Positions 44,988-54,425 of a stretch of DNA of 64,000 nucleotides are shown here, in pieces. The DNA comes from Paracidobacterium acidisoli (GTDB lineage: Bacteria > Acidobacteriota > Terriglobia > Terriglobales > Acidobacteriaceae). The notes beneath the pieces are model-generated. The model had not been told where the DNA came from and searched no databases. It worked only from the letters and a program-made list of their open reading frames with translations. The stretch lies in the NCBI RefSeq assembly GCF_003428625.2, contig NZ_QVQT02000005.1:451308-515307 (forward strand), read 5' to 3'. Every line of letters starts with the position of its first letter. Within the stretch, counting starts at the first letter, position 1. A program made the position numbers and the translations under genes.

Positions 44988-45932
44988 TTAGTCTTCCCAG
45001 AATCTTTCGCTCAGATACTTATCCGCTGCATCGCATAAAATTGTAACAATCACCGCTTCCTCTCCTCTGGCAGCCAGCTCCTCGGCGATGCGCAGGCAAG
45101 CCGCCACGGCTCCGGCAGCAGAGATGCCGACAAGCAGGCCCTCGGTACGCGCAAGGCGCTTTGCCATCGAATAAGCCGCTTCGGTTTCCATTTCAAGATT
45201 GCGGTCGGCAAGCGCCGGATCGTAAATCGGTGGCACAATAGCCGTCGCCATATGCTTCAATCCCTCAAGGCCATTAAACGGTGAATCCGGCTGCATGGAA
45301 ATGCATTGAATGGCCGGATTAAGCTCTTTCAGTCGTCGAGTCGTGCCCACGAAAGTGCCACTGGTGCCGAGGCCGGCAATGAAATGAGTCACTCGACCGG
45401 CGGTCTGCTGCCATATTTCATTTGCGGTGGTGCGATAGTGCGCCTGCCAGTTAGCCTGGTTGCCGTACTGGTCAGCATAAAAGTACTTTTCAGCCTCGGT
45501 GCGGGCCAGTTCGCGAGCCTTGCGGATAGCTCCGTCAGAGCCATCCGCGGGATCGGTCCAGATGACATGGGCACCATAGGCTGACGTGATTTTTTTCCGT
45601 TCGGGTGAAACATTGGCCGGCATGCAGAGTGTGACCGGAAAGCCCATTGCTGCACCCAGCATGGAATAAGCAATACCCGTATTTCCGCTGGTAGCATCAA
45701 GCAGGTGTTTGCCCGGCGTAAGCAGACCGCGCTGCTGCGCGTCTAGAACAATGGCAGAGGCGGCGCGGTCTTTCACGGAACCACCGGGATTTACCCACTC
45801 TGCTTTGCCAAGAATCTGAATACCTGGAAGATGAGAAACGACGCGATCAAGACGTACCAGCGGCGTATTGCCGATGCGATCGAGCATCGAGAGGCCTAAA
45901 AGGCCCGCAGAAGATTGAGTAAGAGTCGCCAT
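44988..45932 (-). CDS. cysM: Cysteine synthase CysM
   Basis: A 314-residue PLP enzyme. It has the PLP-lysine motif NPGGSVKDRAA, TSGNTGIAYSMLGAAMGF (phosphate/substrate loop), and GLGTSGTFVGTTRRLKE. Members paired with CysO use O-phosphoserine or O-acetylserine and the carrier thiocarboxylate instead of free sulfide. It is the first gene of the cysM-mec-cysO-moeZ run. The neighbourhood argues for the thiocarboxylate-dependent form, but substrate choice cannot be seen from sequence. Confidence 0.93.
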   Translation of the reverse strand: MATLTQSSAGLLGLSMLDRIGNTPLVRLDRVVSHLPGIQILGKAEWVNPGGSVKDRAASAIVLDAQQRGLLTPGKHLLDATSGNTGIAYSMLGAAMGFPVTLCMPANVSPERKKITSAYGAHVIWTDPADGSDGAIRKARELARTEAEKYFYADQYGNQANWQAHYRTTANEIWQQTAGRVTHFIAGLGTSGTFVGTTRRLKELNPAIQCISMQPDSPFNGLEGLKHMATAIVPPIYDPALADRNLEMETEAAYSMAKRLARTEGLLVGISAAGAVAACLRIAEELAARGEEAVIVTILCDAADKYLSERFWED

Positions 45933-46055
45933 TGGTCTGTTTACCGCAAAATTGCAGCCTGAGCCCTGTTATGCGAGAGTAAAAACATCGGTGACAGCGC
46001 CTGGGCCGTTGTTCCCAGTGTAGCGTTTCGCCGGAGAAAGTCACAAATCATTGCC

Positions 46056-46508
46056 ATGCCAAAAAAAATAAGACAGCGTACGTTCGATGAGGTGTTGAGC
46101 GGGCTTCGCAGCCTTCAGTTTGATGTCCGTGAAGTGCCGGGCGTCGCAAATCAGGTGCAGGTGTCGAAGCATGGCTGCGCCGCCGTGCTCGGTCGACCGC
46201 AGAACGGTCCGGGTGCAGTGCTGATTACACGGCCGGGCGTGGCCATCGGTGGTGAGATTGCTCATCTGCTGGACCGCGGCTTCCAGAAATTCTTTAAGAC
46301 CAGCCGTGTGGAATTGCCGGCGACTGCAGATCACCTTAGGGCGCTGCACCGTTTTTCGGAGGAACTGCGGGAAGCAGAGGGGCTGGATAGTCTGTACAAT
46401 GAGTCGCTCGGTACGGTAAGCGATGAATATATGTACGACCGTGTGAAAGGCCGGGATCTGCCATTGGCTAAACGGCCTCTGAAGGCGTGGGAGCTGATCC
46501 AGGGGTAG
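46056..46508 (+). CDS. Conserved hypothetical protein
   Basis: A 150-residue soluble protein (MPKKIRQRTFDEVLSGLRSLQFDV). It has a basic, compact alpha/beta look, with VPGVANQVQVSKHGCAAVLGRPQNGPGAVLI and a helical C-terminal half ending in LAKRPLKAWELIQG. I recognise no family. It is divergent from cysM. A distant GGAG upstream makes the start provisional. Confidence 0.65.
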   Translation: MPKKIRQRTFDEVLSGLRSLQFDVREVPGVANQVQVSKHGCAAVLGRPQNGPGAVLITRPGVAIGGEIAHLLDRGFQKFFKTSRVELPATADHLRALHRFSEELREAEGLDSLYNESLGTVSDEYMYDRVKGRDLPLAKRPLKAWELIQG

Positions 46509-46555
46509 TGAACGCTGTGCGGGCTTTTCGCGTCTAACGTCCAGCGGAGGAGTGA

Positions 46556-47197
46556 ATGCGGTTTCATCGCTTGTGTGCCGTTACAGCAATGCTCGTGCTG
46601 GCTGGTATGGCGGCCTGTTCTGCATTAGTGGCGCAGACGGAAGACGCCATTCCAATGCCTTCTGATCGTGCACAGGACTCTTACCAGATTTACTCAATGC
46701 TGCTGCCGGGGGAGCCCTTTGCGCAAATGTCGGCACAGCAGACGCAGCGCTGGGCGATTGCAAAAATTACCATTAATTATGAAGACATGAATCCGCGGAT
46801 TGAACCGGAAGCGCAGCTAAAGGCCCCTCCGGAGAGCCTCCGGGCGTGGCGAGAGACGGTTCACGACTATCAGGTGAATAAGTACATTCGTGTGCAGCTT
46901 ACAAACGAGCCAATTCGGGTAAACCATTCGTTTACTCTGCTCTATCCGCCGGAAGTGAGCGAACTACGCCAGGCAAAGAGCTCGACAACGGCTGATATGG
47001 CAATTCAGACAAAATGGGCTGCATACCCAGGGGTAACGTTCTTCAGCGAAGTGTATTTCAATCCAAAGCACACCTCTGCGCTGGTATATATGAACAACTG
47101 GTGCGCGTCGCTCTGCCAGGCAGGAACCTGGGTCTATCTGGAAAAGCAGAACGGGAGCTGGGTGCGGCGATCAGGAATCGCTGTGCCTGGAGCATGA
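46556..47197 (+). CDS. Exported protein of unknown function
   Basis: A 213-residue protein with a signal peptide (MRFHRLCAVTAMLVLAGMAACSALVA) and ribosome site GGAGGAGTGA. The Cys in the leader could be a weak lipobox, but this is not certain. The body is beta-rich (WAIAKITINYEDMNPRIEP, IRVQLTNEPIRVNHSFTLLYPP) with two Cys near the end (NWCASLCQAG). No domain is recognised. Confidence 0.7.
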   Translation: MRFHRLCAVTAMLVLAGMAACSALVAQTEDAIPMPSDRAQDSYQIYSMLLPGEPFAQMSAQQTQRWAIAKITINYEDMNPRIEPEAQLKAPPESLRAWRETVHDYQVNKYIRVQLTNEPIRVNHSFTLLYPPEVSELRQAKSSTTADMAIQTKWAAYPGVTFFSEVYFNPKHTSALVYMNNWCASLCQAGTWVYLEKQNGSWVRRSGIAVPGA

Positions 47198-47225
47198 ACA
47201 GAAATCACCGCAGCCGAGGTTGATT

Positions 47226-47981
47226 TCAGGGAGCTCCTTTAAAGCGCAGATAGCCCCATTTTCCCGGCACATGCATGTTAATGACGCCCTGTGGGGACCA
47301 GACCCAGTTATCCTCTTTCGGGTTTCCGGGCTTCCATTCGACGCGGCTGAAGTTGATACGCATCACGCTGCCGGGTTTCGGCGAAACGACGGGCTGGCGC
47401 GACGTGTAGGCTTTCCACGGAAATGCGATTTCAACGGTCCAGCTACGGTCTTTATCCGTGGAGTTGTTGAGCGTGCCTTCAATGCCCACAGCGGTTTTGA
47501 GCCCCGGAATGTTCCAGCTGTTATCAGCCTCGCCGCCCTTGTCGTAAGGCTTGTTGAGATAGAGATCCCAGCTGGTGTTGAGCGCATTGATCTCGAATTC
47601 GAAATAGCCCTGCGTACCAGGGATGGGCTTCAGAAAGACTTCAAAATCATTGTCGTGGAAAATGACAGAGTCATGCTGCGTAAGTGTGGCTTTGACATCG
47701 GGTTCTTCGAGCTCCGCGGCAATATAAAGATACTGATCATCCCAGAGGATTTTGGCACGAGTGCGAAATCGCGGGAGCGGTTTTGTCGAACCTTTAATGT
47801 CGACGAAATCGGTAGTCCACGGAGCAGCTTTCCAGACAGGATCATCGAGTTTGCCATCGATGTGAACAGGTGAAGTAGCGCGATAGCAGTCGTAGCTCTT
47901 TGGAGTCGTGGCCGAGGTCTGCGCAGCAGCGATCAGAGTAGTGCAGAAGGTAAGTGGGACAACACAGAACAGGCGGTTCAT
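47226..47981 (-). CDS. CBM9-like carbohydrate-binding exported protein
   Basis: A 251-residue protein with a signal peptide (MNRLFCVVPLTFCTTLIAAAQ). The fold matches the family 9 CBM-like domain of DOMON type: SPVHIDGKLDDPVWKAAPWTTDF, YLYIAAELEEPDVKA, NDFEVFLKP...YFEFEINALNTSWDLYLNKP and WTVEIAFPWKAY. Such stand-alone proteins bind sugars or polyols in the envelope. ATG 47981 is preferred; the frame extends to 48071 without a signal. Confidence 0.8.
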   Translation of the reverse strand: MNRLFCVVPLTFCTTLIAAAQTSATTPKSYDCYRATSPVHIDGKLDDPVWKAAPWTTDFVDIKGSTKPLPRFRTRAKILWDDQYLYIAAELEEPDVKATLTQHDSVIFHDNDFEVFLKPIPGTQGYFEFEINALNTSWDLYLNKPYDKGGEADNSWNIPGLKTAVGIEGTLNNSTDKDRSWTVEIAFPWKAYTSRQPVVSPKPGSVMRINFSRVEWKPGNPKEDNWVWSPQGVINMHVPGKWGYLRFKGAP

Positions 47982-48196
47982 CACGGTATTTACAATACCG
48001 GGTTTCAGGCAAAGTCGGGAGCGCCGCTCCTGTTTCAACCCTTTAACCAGATAAAGATCAGAAAACGCCATGATGCCGGGGACGATTTTGACGGGCCGAT
48101 GAGCCCAGTTGCATTGCGAATCACGAAACTGGCGTTTGATCCGGAGCGTAAAGTACCGGAGTTCAGTTGGTGAGAGCTCACGCTGTCAGACCGTGT

Positions 48197-49081
48197 CTAT
48201 TTTCCACTGCGCTCACGCTGAAGCTCCCGGTACACTTCACTCTTCGAAATTCCCCGTTCGCGGGCAATCCGTTTAAGAGCATCCATTTCACTCAGACTCT
48301 CTGATTTTTCCAGTTCGGAGATTCGCTCTTTCAGGCTGGTTGTGACGGATGGGGGTATCTCTGCCTGAAGCTGAGCATCGAGGAGCAGGACCATCTCTCC
48401 CCGAACTCGGTCTCTCTCAGAGAGAGCCTTACGTACTTCCTGTACTGTCCCGCGCAAAAATTCCTCGTGGAGCTTGGTTAGTTCGCGGGCAAGAACGACG
48501 TGGCAGTTCGGTCCCTGTATGGATTCAACATCAGCAAGTGTTTCTAGAATTCGGTGTGGCGTCTCGTAAAAAATGACAGTCATCGGTTCTACGAAAGCAG
48601 TGACTGTTTTTTTCAGGATCGCGCGGCGTTCACCTGCCTTTGATGGCAGAAATCCGGCGAAGAAGAAACTTTCTGTATTAAGGCCAGAAGCTACCAGAGC
48701 GCTGATGACAGCACTGGCCCCCGGAACAGGATAGACGGGGATTCCGGCCGCAACAGCAGCAGCAGCAAGTATCATGCCGGGATCGGAGATTCCCGGGGTA
48801 CCCGCGTCTGAAACAACTGCGATCCTTTTACCCTCATGCAGCATGGCCAGCAGCTTCGGCATGCGGGCGGATTCATTGTGCTCATGACTGCTGAGGGTAG
48901 GTGTAGTAATGCCGTAATGGTTCAGCAGCTTCTGCGTCTGGCGGGTATCCTCGCAGGCGATCCGATCTGCGGAGCGGAGGACACGCAGGGCTCTGAGAGT
49001 GATGTCTTCAAGATTGCCGATGGGTGTCGCGACGAGATAGAGTCCAGGTGCGAGTGGTGGTAGTGTTTCGTCGGAAGACAT
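48197..49081 (-). CDS. rsmI: 16S rRNA (cytidine1402-2'-O)-methyltransferase RsmI
   Basis: A 294-residue tetrapyrrole-methylase-fold enzyme that 2'-O-methylates C1402 of 16S rRNA. Typical motifs are GLYLVATPIGNLEDITLRAL, ACEDTRQTQKLL, VVSDAGTPGISDPG, VYPVPGASAVISALVASGL and FYETPHRILETL. The C-terminal tail carries the usual helix (ISKSEVYRELQ). It follows the M50-like gene in the same direction with only 8 bp between them. Confidence 0.96.
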   Translation of the reverse strand: MSSDETLPPLAPGLYLVATPIGNLEDITLRALRVLRSADRIACEDTRQTQKLLNHYGITTPTLSSHEHNESARMPKLLAMLHEGKRIAVVSDAGTPGISDPGMILAAAAVAAGIPVYPVPGASAVISALVASGLNTESFFFAGFLPSKAGERRAILKKTVTAFVEPMTVIFYETPHRILETLADVESIQGPNCHVVLARELTKLHEEFLRGTVQEVRKALSERDRVRGEMVLLLDAQLQAEIPPSVTTSLKERISELEKSESLSEMDALKRIARERGISKSEVYRELQRERSGK

Positions 49082-49089
49082 TCGCTATA

Positions 49090-50226
49090 TCAGCTCTCAC
49101 GCTGGAGACGGCGGTGTTCGGCGAGCAGGCCCATCGCGCTGCTCAGGTTTTGCCAGGTAACGATTCCAACGATGCGTCCTTCTTCGGCGACAGGAACCAG
49201 CGACATCCGGCCAGCGCCGATGCGTCGAATCATAAGGCCCAGGGAATCATCAGGTCCGGCAACCTGGAAGCCACGGGCCATGATGCCCTGGATATAACCG
49301 TTGCCTTCGCTGCGCAGAGCCTGAACAATGCTTTGCTTGGATACAACACCTACGAGATTCGGTCCTCGAACGACAGGAAAGTCCTCCTGCAGGCTGTGGA
49401 TAACGCGATAGAGAGCATCTGTAAGGGTGTCGGAGGGGGAAAGCGTATCGAAGTCAGTAAGCATGACATCTTTCATGCGGACGGTTTCAACGACAGATTG
49501 AAAAAGGACACCCTGATCTTCAAGCTGAGCCCCAATGAAGATGAAAAAGCCTCCAAGGATAAGACCTGGAGTGAGATCCGCGCTGAAATGCGAGTTGGGC
49601 AGAGCGAGCAGGCCCAGCCCTGCGACAACGGCAGCGAGACCAATCATCTGTCCGATACCTGAGGCGGCGCGGGTCGCTTGTGCGGCGTCGCGCGTGCGGG
49701 TGAAATATGCGTGAAGAAGGCGCCCGGCATCAAGCGGATAAGCGGGTAGAAAGTGAACAAGACTGATCGCAAGACTGAGCCAGACAGTGGAACGCATCAG
49801 ATGCATGGGGGTCACCAGCGGACGCGCAAGCAATGGAACCTGCGAAGTAGCTCCTGTGATGAGACCCGCGACGAGTCCCGCGAAAAGAAGGCTGGCGAGA
49901 GGGCCAGTAACAGCGAGAGCAATGAGCGGTGAGCCAGTGGCGGAACGCTCGGCGCTGTCGGGACTAGCCCAGGAGAAAAGTCCTCCAATAGGAAGCAGAA
50001 GAATGCTGCGAATCTCGAGCCCATGCCAGGCGGCGACGATTAACCGTGCAATCTCGCGCACCATGACGACCATAAGGAGCACAACCCACAGCATGACGCC
50101 CCGCCAGGCAGAAAGACTGGCCAGGTTGGACGAGAGAACACAGAAAACCAGCAGCAGAAGAAAAAATGAATGGATGCGGAGGTGCACTCCAAACCATCGT
50201 CCTAATGGGAATGACCATGCGCGCAT
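49090..50226 (-). CDS. M50 peptidase-like membrane protein with CBS domains, degenerate active site
   Basis: A 378-residue protein that looks like a site-2 protease of the CBS-containing class: N-terminal membrane helices, the AYPLDAGRLL motif (about 168-178) that carries the third zinc ligand, further helices, and two C-terminal CBS modules (about 245-365). But the zinc motif HExxH is replaced by R-E-I-A-R in VMVREIARLIVA (about 56-60), followed by LLPIGGLF as in true members. Both zinc histidines are lost, so it is probably a non-proteolytic regulator. It forms an operon with rsmI. Confidence 0.85.
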   Translation of the reverse strand: MRAWSFPLGRWFGVHLRIHSFFLLLLVFCVLSSNLASLSAWRGVMLWVVLLMVVMVREIARLIVAAWHGLEIRSILLLPIGGLFSWASPDSAERSATGSPLIALAVTGPLASLLFAGLVAGLITGATSQVPLLARPLVTPMHLMRSTVWLSLAISLVHFLPAYPLDAGRLLHAYFTRTRDAAQATRAASGIGQMIGLAAVVAGLGLLALPNSHFSADLTPGLILGGFFIFIGAQLEDQGVLFQSVVETVRMKDVMLTDFDTLSPSDTLTDALYRVIHSLQEDFPVVRGPNLVGVVSKQSIVQALRSEGNGYIQGIMARGFQVAGPDDSLGLMIRRIGAGRMSLVPVAEEGRIVGIVTWQNLSSAMGLLAEHRRLQRES

Positions 50227-50295
50227 CGTAAGTGTGCCTTTCCAGCTTTTATTGTAGAGGGTTGGCGGGATTCGCGGTTGTTAGGATAAAACGCG

Positions 50296-50877
50296 ATGCG
50301 GGTAATTGCGGGAGAGTTCCGATCACGGGCGCTTGAGGCTCCGCGAGGTATAAAGACGCGGCCCACGAGTGATCGTCTGCGCGAGACATTATTTAACGTA
50401 CTGGCGCCGTTTCTTGAAGGCGCAGTGGTGGCCGATCTGTACGCCGGGTCTGGTGCCATCGGTATCGAGGCATTAAGCCGCGGCGCGCGCAACGTGATCT
50501 TCGTCGAAAAGGCAGAACCGGCGCTAAAAGCGATTCGATCCAATCTTTCCGCTCTGGGAATTCGCGGCGGATATGCGATCGAAGCACGCAGCGTGGCAAT
50601 AGCTCTGCGACGCATGCTCGCGGCCGGAAAGCGGCTGAATGTGGTGGTGCTCGACCCTCCATATGCCGACGCAGAAGAATACGCTCTTACGCTGGGTCTG
50701 CTCGGCGAAGAATGCTCCGAGCTACTCGCCCCCGATGCAGTCATGGTTGCAGAACACGAGAAACGTCGCGAGCTCAATGAACGATATGGGCAGATTGTCC
50801 GCTATCGGGTGCTGAAGCAGGGCGATGCGGCGTTGAGCTTCTACCGTGTGGAAGCAGGGTTGACGCCGCCGGAATGA
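50296..50877 (+). CDS. rsmD: 16S rRNA (guanine966-N2)-methyltransferase RsmD
   Basis: A 193-residue class I methyltransferase. It has MRVIAGEFRSRALEAPRG, TSDRLRETLFNVL, motif I ADLYAGSGAIGIEALSRGA and motif IV VVLDPPYADAEEY with catalytic DPPY. The family length is normal. It overlaps the end of the convergent hypothetical gene by 37 bp, and is divergent from the M50-like gene. Confidence 0.95.
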   Translation: MRVIAGEFRSRALEAPRGIKTRPTSDRLRETLFNVLAPFLEGAVVADLYAGSGAIGIEALSRGARNVIFVEKAEPALKAIRSNLSALGIRGGYAIEARSVAIALRRMLAAGKRLNVVVLDPPYADAEEYALTLGLLGEECSELLAPDAVMVAEHEKRRELNERYGQIVRYRVLKQGDAALSFYRVEAGLTPPE

Positions 50878-51422
50878 TCGCCTGTTTTGAGGTCGACAAT
50901 AAATGGAATCTCGCAGTCGGTCATCAGGTCCCAGCCCAGTCCATGCAACTCATTGCCGACGATTCCCGTAATGGTGAGGCCTTCCCACGAAAGGCGCCTC
51001 GTCTGCCAGGCCTCTCCATCTGTGCTCCAGGCGAGAAGTGTGTGATGACCTGCGAAGAGCAGGAGATTCTGCTCGGTCAGTGCGCGAACTTCAAGAACCG
51101 GACGTAGTGGCAAATGGGTGAAGTGCTGTGGATTCGTCGTATCGATCAGATAGGCATAGCCTCCGGAGACAGCGCATATCTGATGCGGATCAGGACAGCT
51201 CCACAAACCGGCGGATGCTGACGGATCGGTGAAGCCCAGAGCGCACGTAGCAAGGAAAGGCTCATCTTCTGCCGGGCAAATCATCACATCGAGCGCACCA
51301 CGCTCGACCTCCTCTGCTTCGCGCGGATAAACAAAGTGACGCGGCGGCAGAATGAGGGGACGGCGGGACAGAATTTCGGCGGTCCAGACATGAGGAAAGG
51401 CGAACTGGATCATTGGGTTCAT
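50841..51422 (-). CDS. Conserved hypothetical protein coupled to gltX
   Basis: A 193-residue protein with no signal. It begins with an aromatic/acidic region ([25 protein letters not shown]) and has a beta-rich middle ([30 protein letters not shown]), which may be a beta-propeller-like blade. Its ATG overlaps the gltX TGA (ATGA), so the two are translationally coupled. Its stop lies inside the convergent rsmD gene. No family recognised. Confidence 0.7.
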   Translation of the reverse strand: MNPMIQFAFPHVWTAEILSRRPLILPPRHFVYPREAEEVERGALDVMICPAEDEPFLATCALGFTDPSASAGLWSCPDPHQICAVSGGYAYLIDTTNPQHFTHLPLRPVLEVRALTEQNLLLFAGHHTLLAWSTDGEAWQTRRLSWEGLTITGIVGNELHGLGWDLMTDCEIPFIVDLKTGDHSGGVNPASTR

Positions 51423-52921
51423 ATCTGAAGAAATGCATCCACCCGTTCACGGACGCTTGAGATATGGACAGGCAGTGGCAGCCGGCTACCCTCTTCGATC
51501 AGAGGGATCAACTTATCGAATTCAGGGCCGGAGTGGGCTCCGGTGAGCGCAATACGCACGGGATGGAAAAGCTCTTTGCCCCTGGCTCCCGTCTCGGCTT
51601 TGATCTCGTTCATCCATCGTTTGAATTGCTCGGAGGTGACTGGATCTGCCATGTTGCGTACACGAGCAGCAAAGGCATCGAGAACCTTCTGCGCGGTTTC
51701 CGTAATGAGAAGCGGAACATTCTCTTCGCTGGTACGTGCTGCAACAGCGTTGAAGTGAAAGAGGAAGTCGGCTTTGCCGGAGATCTGATCGAGACGGTCC
51801 AGTGACGGTACAAAAAGCGCTGTGAGTTTGCTGAACCATGTTCTGGTTCCAGAAGAGACGGAGCCAGGGGGAGGCAGCAGCCCCGCTTTTTCGAAATACG
51901 GCCATGTAAGATCGGCAATACGCTCCGGATCGGCCAGTTTCAGATAGTGCCGGTTGAGCCAGTGAAGCTTATCGAAGTCGAAGATGGCAGGCGATGCGGT
52001 GACACGCTCAATTTTGAAGACCTTCGTTAGCTCATCGAGAGTGAAGGTCTCCGACCTGCCGTCTTCAGCGCCCCATCCCAGCAGCGCGAGATAGTTCACA
52101 AGGGCTTCAGGCAAAATACCCATATCGCGAAAACTGGCAATGGAGGTCGCGCCATGGCGCTTCGACAATCGCTCACGGTCGCTGCCAAGAATGGTCGAGA
52201 GGTGCGCGAACTGCGGCACAGGCCAGCCGAAAGCCTCGTAAACAGCTACCTGCTTAGGTGTGTTGGAGATGTGATCATCGCCGCGAATGACATGGGAGAT
52301 CTCCATGAGCGCATCATCGACCGTTACAACATAGTTGTAGACTGGTACGCCGGAAGAGCGCACAAGAATCGGATCGCTGACCGTCTCGTTTGGAAATTCA
52401 ACTTCGCCGCGCACAATGTCATGAAAGCGGAGAGGATGATCCGGTATTCGCAGACGAACAGCGAAGGGCTCTCCAGACGCAGCACGAGCGGCGGAGTCTG
52501 TTGCAGAGACCGCACGGCATCTGCCGGAGTACACCTGAGGACGATGCTCGGCCGCAGCGCGCTGGCGCTCGGTCTCCAGCTCTTCGGCAGTGCAGAAGCA
52601 CCGGTAGGCTTTACCTTCTGCCAGCAAACGGTCTGTATGCTCACGGTAAATACCAAGGCGTTCGGACTGGCGATAGGGTGCATGAGGGCCCTCAACGCCG
52701 GGGCCCTCGTCCCAGCTGAGGCCCAGCCATTCCAGATCGGCAATTAGCTGAGTTTCATGCCGGGCTTCGCTGCGATCGAGGTCCGTGTCTTCGATACGGA
52801 GGAGGAAATCACCTTCGGTGTGACGAGCAAACAGCCAGTTATAGAGCGCTGTCCGGGCGTTGCCGACATGAAGCAGCCCGGTGGGCGATGGTGCGAAGCG
52901 GACACGATTCTTCTCGGGCAT
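51419..52921 (-). CDS. gltX: Glutamyl-tRNA synthetase GltX
   Basis: A 500-residue class Ic synthetase charging tRNA-Glu (or also tRNA-Gln if a GatCAB route operates). The HIGH motif is [14 protein letters not shown], with [10 protein letters not shown] following. The KMSKS equivalent is [12 protein letters not shown]. The C-terminal anticodon-binding domain is helical and ends RVDAFLQI. I chose ATG 52921 (AAGG six nt upstream). The longer frame to 52972 has an atypical N-terminus. Confidence 0.96.
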   Translation of the reverse strand: MPEKNRVRFAPSPTGLLHVGNARTALYNWLFARHTEGDFLLRIEDTDLDRSEARHETQLIADLEWLGLSWDEGPGVEGPHAPYRQSERLGIYREHTDRLLAEGKAYRCFCTAEELETERQRAAAEHRPQVYSGRCRAVSATDSAARAASGEPFAVRLRIPDHPLRFHDIVRGEVEFPNETVSDPILVRSSGVPVYNYVVTVDDALMEISHVIRGDDHISNTPKQVAVYEAFGWPVPQFAHLSTILGSDRERLSKRHGATSIASFRDMGILPEALVNYLALLGWGAEDGRSETFTLDELTKVFKIERVTASPAIFDFDKLHWLNRHYLKLADPERIADLTWPYFEKAGLLPPPGSVSSGTRTWFSKLTALFVPSLDRLDQISGKADFLFHFNAVAARTSEENVPLLITETAQKVLDAFAARVRNMADPVTSEQFKRWMNEIKAETGARGKELFHPVRIALTGAHSGPEFDKLIPLIEEGSRLPLPVHISSVRERVDAFLQI

Positions 52922-53023
52922 GACTGCCTTGATCGTATCAAGCCTGCCTGATGAGACGCGCCCAACCGACACCCTAGGAATGACGGAGTGATATACCGGC
53001 CAGGCATCAGGACATGTTGCCTT

Positions 53024-54151
53024 TTACCGCGTGAAATGTTCCCACCCGCCGGCTTCAACCGGAATATGCTTGCCAGCCGGAGTATTCATCACCATCATTG
53101 GATGGCGCTGGCGGCGGCTTTGAATCAGACCAATGGGATGAATGCTGACGCCGGCAATGCTGCGAGGAATGCGAACGCTGCGATTCGCCGTAAACAGAAG
53201 CTCATAGTCCTCACCACCATGCAGGGCCAGCCCAAGTGCGGAGGGAATCCATCCATCATGTTCTGCCTGCCTGGCAAGCGGATGAATGGGAAGCGCAGCC
53301 TCGTCAATTTCCGCCGCAACATCCGACGCTTCGCAGATGTGGAGAAGATCGGTCGAAAGGCCATCGCTGAGGTCGATTGCCGCACGCGCCCATTTTCTGG
53401 CTGCAAGAGCTTCGCCGGCACGAAGACGAGGTTCCGGAAACAGGTGTGGGTGACCGTAGTTCATGCCCTTGGTTAGGGTTGCAAACTGGCTGGGATCGCG
53501 ACCTAGCGCCAGCAGCTCTGCAGCCGAGCCTCCCAGAGAGCCCGTGACATAAATAACCTGTCCAGGCCGCGCTCCTGAGCGGAGCAGGGCCTGCCCGCGG
53601 CGCACCTGACCAATCAGCACAATATCCGCGGCAGCCAGTCCGGATTGCCTGCGGCCTTGTTCATCGAACTGCGGAGACTGCGCCGTATCTCCACCGGCCA
53701 GAGGTACTTTGTACTTTGCTGCCAGTTGAAGTAAACCGTCGAGGAAACGATCGGTCCAGCTGACGTCGCGTTTGGCTGGCTTCCGTCGTCCGGCTGTTCG
53801 GGAGGTATCTTCAGGAGAAATCAAGTCACTGGGAATAGAGAGGGAGAGGAAAGCTGCCATCGGACGCGCCCCCATTGCTGCGAGGTCGCTGAGGCCACGC
53901 GCCAGGCACCGGTGTCCGGCGGACTCAGGTGTATGCCAGTCGCGGCGGAAATGGACCTGTTCAAGGGAGAGATCGGTAGTGACGACAATTTCAGAGCCTG
54001 GAGCTGGGCGCAATATCGCGCAATCGTCGCCGATACCCAGTGGCACTCCACGAAAGCCACTGCCGGCGCGGGCGCGAATAGCTGAGATCAGTGCCCGTTC
54101 GCCGAACGGGACCGAGTGAGGCGCAGGCGATGTTCTCGGATTGCGCGGCAT
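53024..54151 (-). CDS. thiL: Thiamine-monophosphate kinase ThiL
   Basis: A 375-residue AIR-synthase-like kinase that makes thiamine pyrophosphate. Motifs include GIGDDCAIL, VTTDLSLEQVHFRRDWHTPES, ARGLSDLAAMGARP, PLAGGDTAQSP, YVTGSLGGSAAELL, AIDLSDGLSTDL and LALHGGEDYELLF. An insertion of about 20 residues (SPEDTSRTAGRRKPAKRD) lies near 115-130. It is on the same strand as gltX, 101 bp upstream of it. No TPP riboswitch is seen. Confidence 0.95.
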   Translation of the reverse strand: MPRNPRTSPAPHSVPFGERALISAIRARAGSGFRGVPLGIGDDCAILRPAPGSEIVVTTDLSLEQVHFRRDWHTPESAGHRCLARGLSDLAAMGARPMAAFLSLSIPSDLISPEDTSRTAGRRKPAKRDVSWTDRFLDGLLQLAAKYKVPLAGGDTAQSPQFDEQGRRQSGLAAADIVLIGQVRRGQALLRSGARPGQVIYVTGSLGGSAAELLALGRDPSQFATLTKGMNYGHPHLFPEPRLRAGEALAARKWARAAIDLSDGLSTDLLHICEASDVAAEIDEAALPIHPLARQAEHDGWIPSALGLALHGGEDYELLFTANRSVRIPRSIAGVSIHPIGLIQSRRQRHPMMVMNTPAGKHIPVEAGGWEHFTR

Positions 54152-54425
54152 GCGAGCACCCAGAATACCTCTGCAAAGCCATTATGCGATGGAATATGGA
54201 TGTCTCTGCCCAATTTATGGAGCAAAAAATACATTTTCTGAAGAATACGAGGCAGCTGTAGTTCGAAAATGGCGGATGAAGATTCGTTGACCCTTTATCG
54301 TCAACCTGTTAGGCTCCTGAAAGGTCGCCGAAAACCATAAATTACTTTGGATGCCTCCGGAGAGTTAGTAGAGGCCTGCAGGCGAAAAAACTACATATCC
54401 TGGGTAATCAGGCAGCGAGACAGTA

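Noticed and set aside
54302..54425. Possible c-di-GMP or other riboswitch before the M23 gene
   Set aside because: GCCTCCGG and an AAACC-like segment occur near 54335-54360, but the conserved GEMM core and its stems do not fit.
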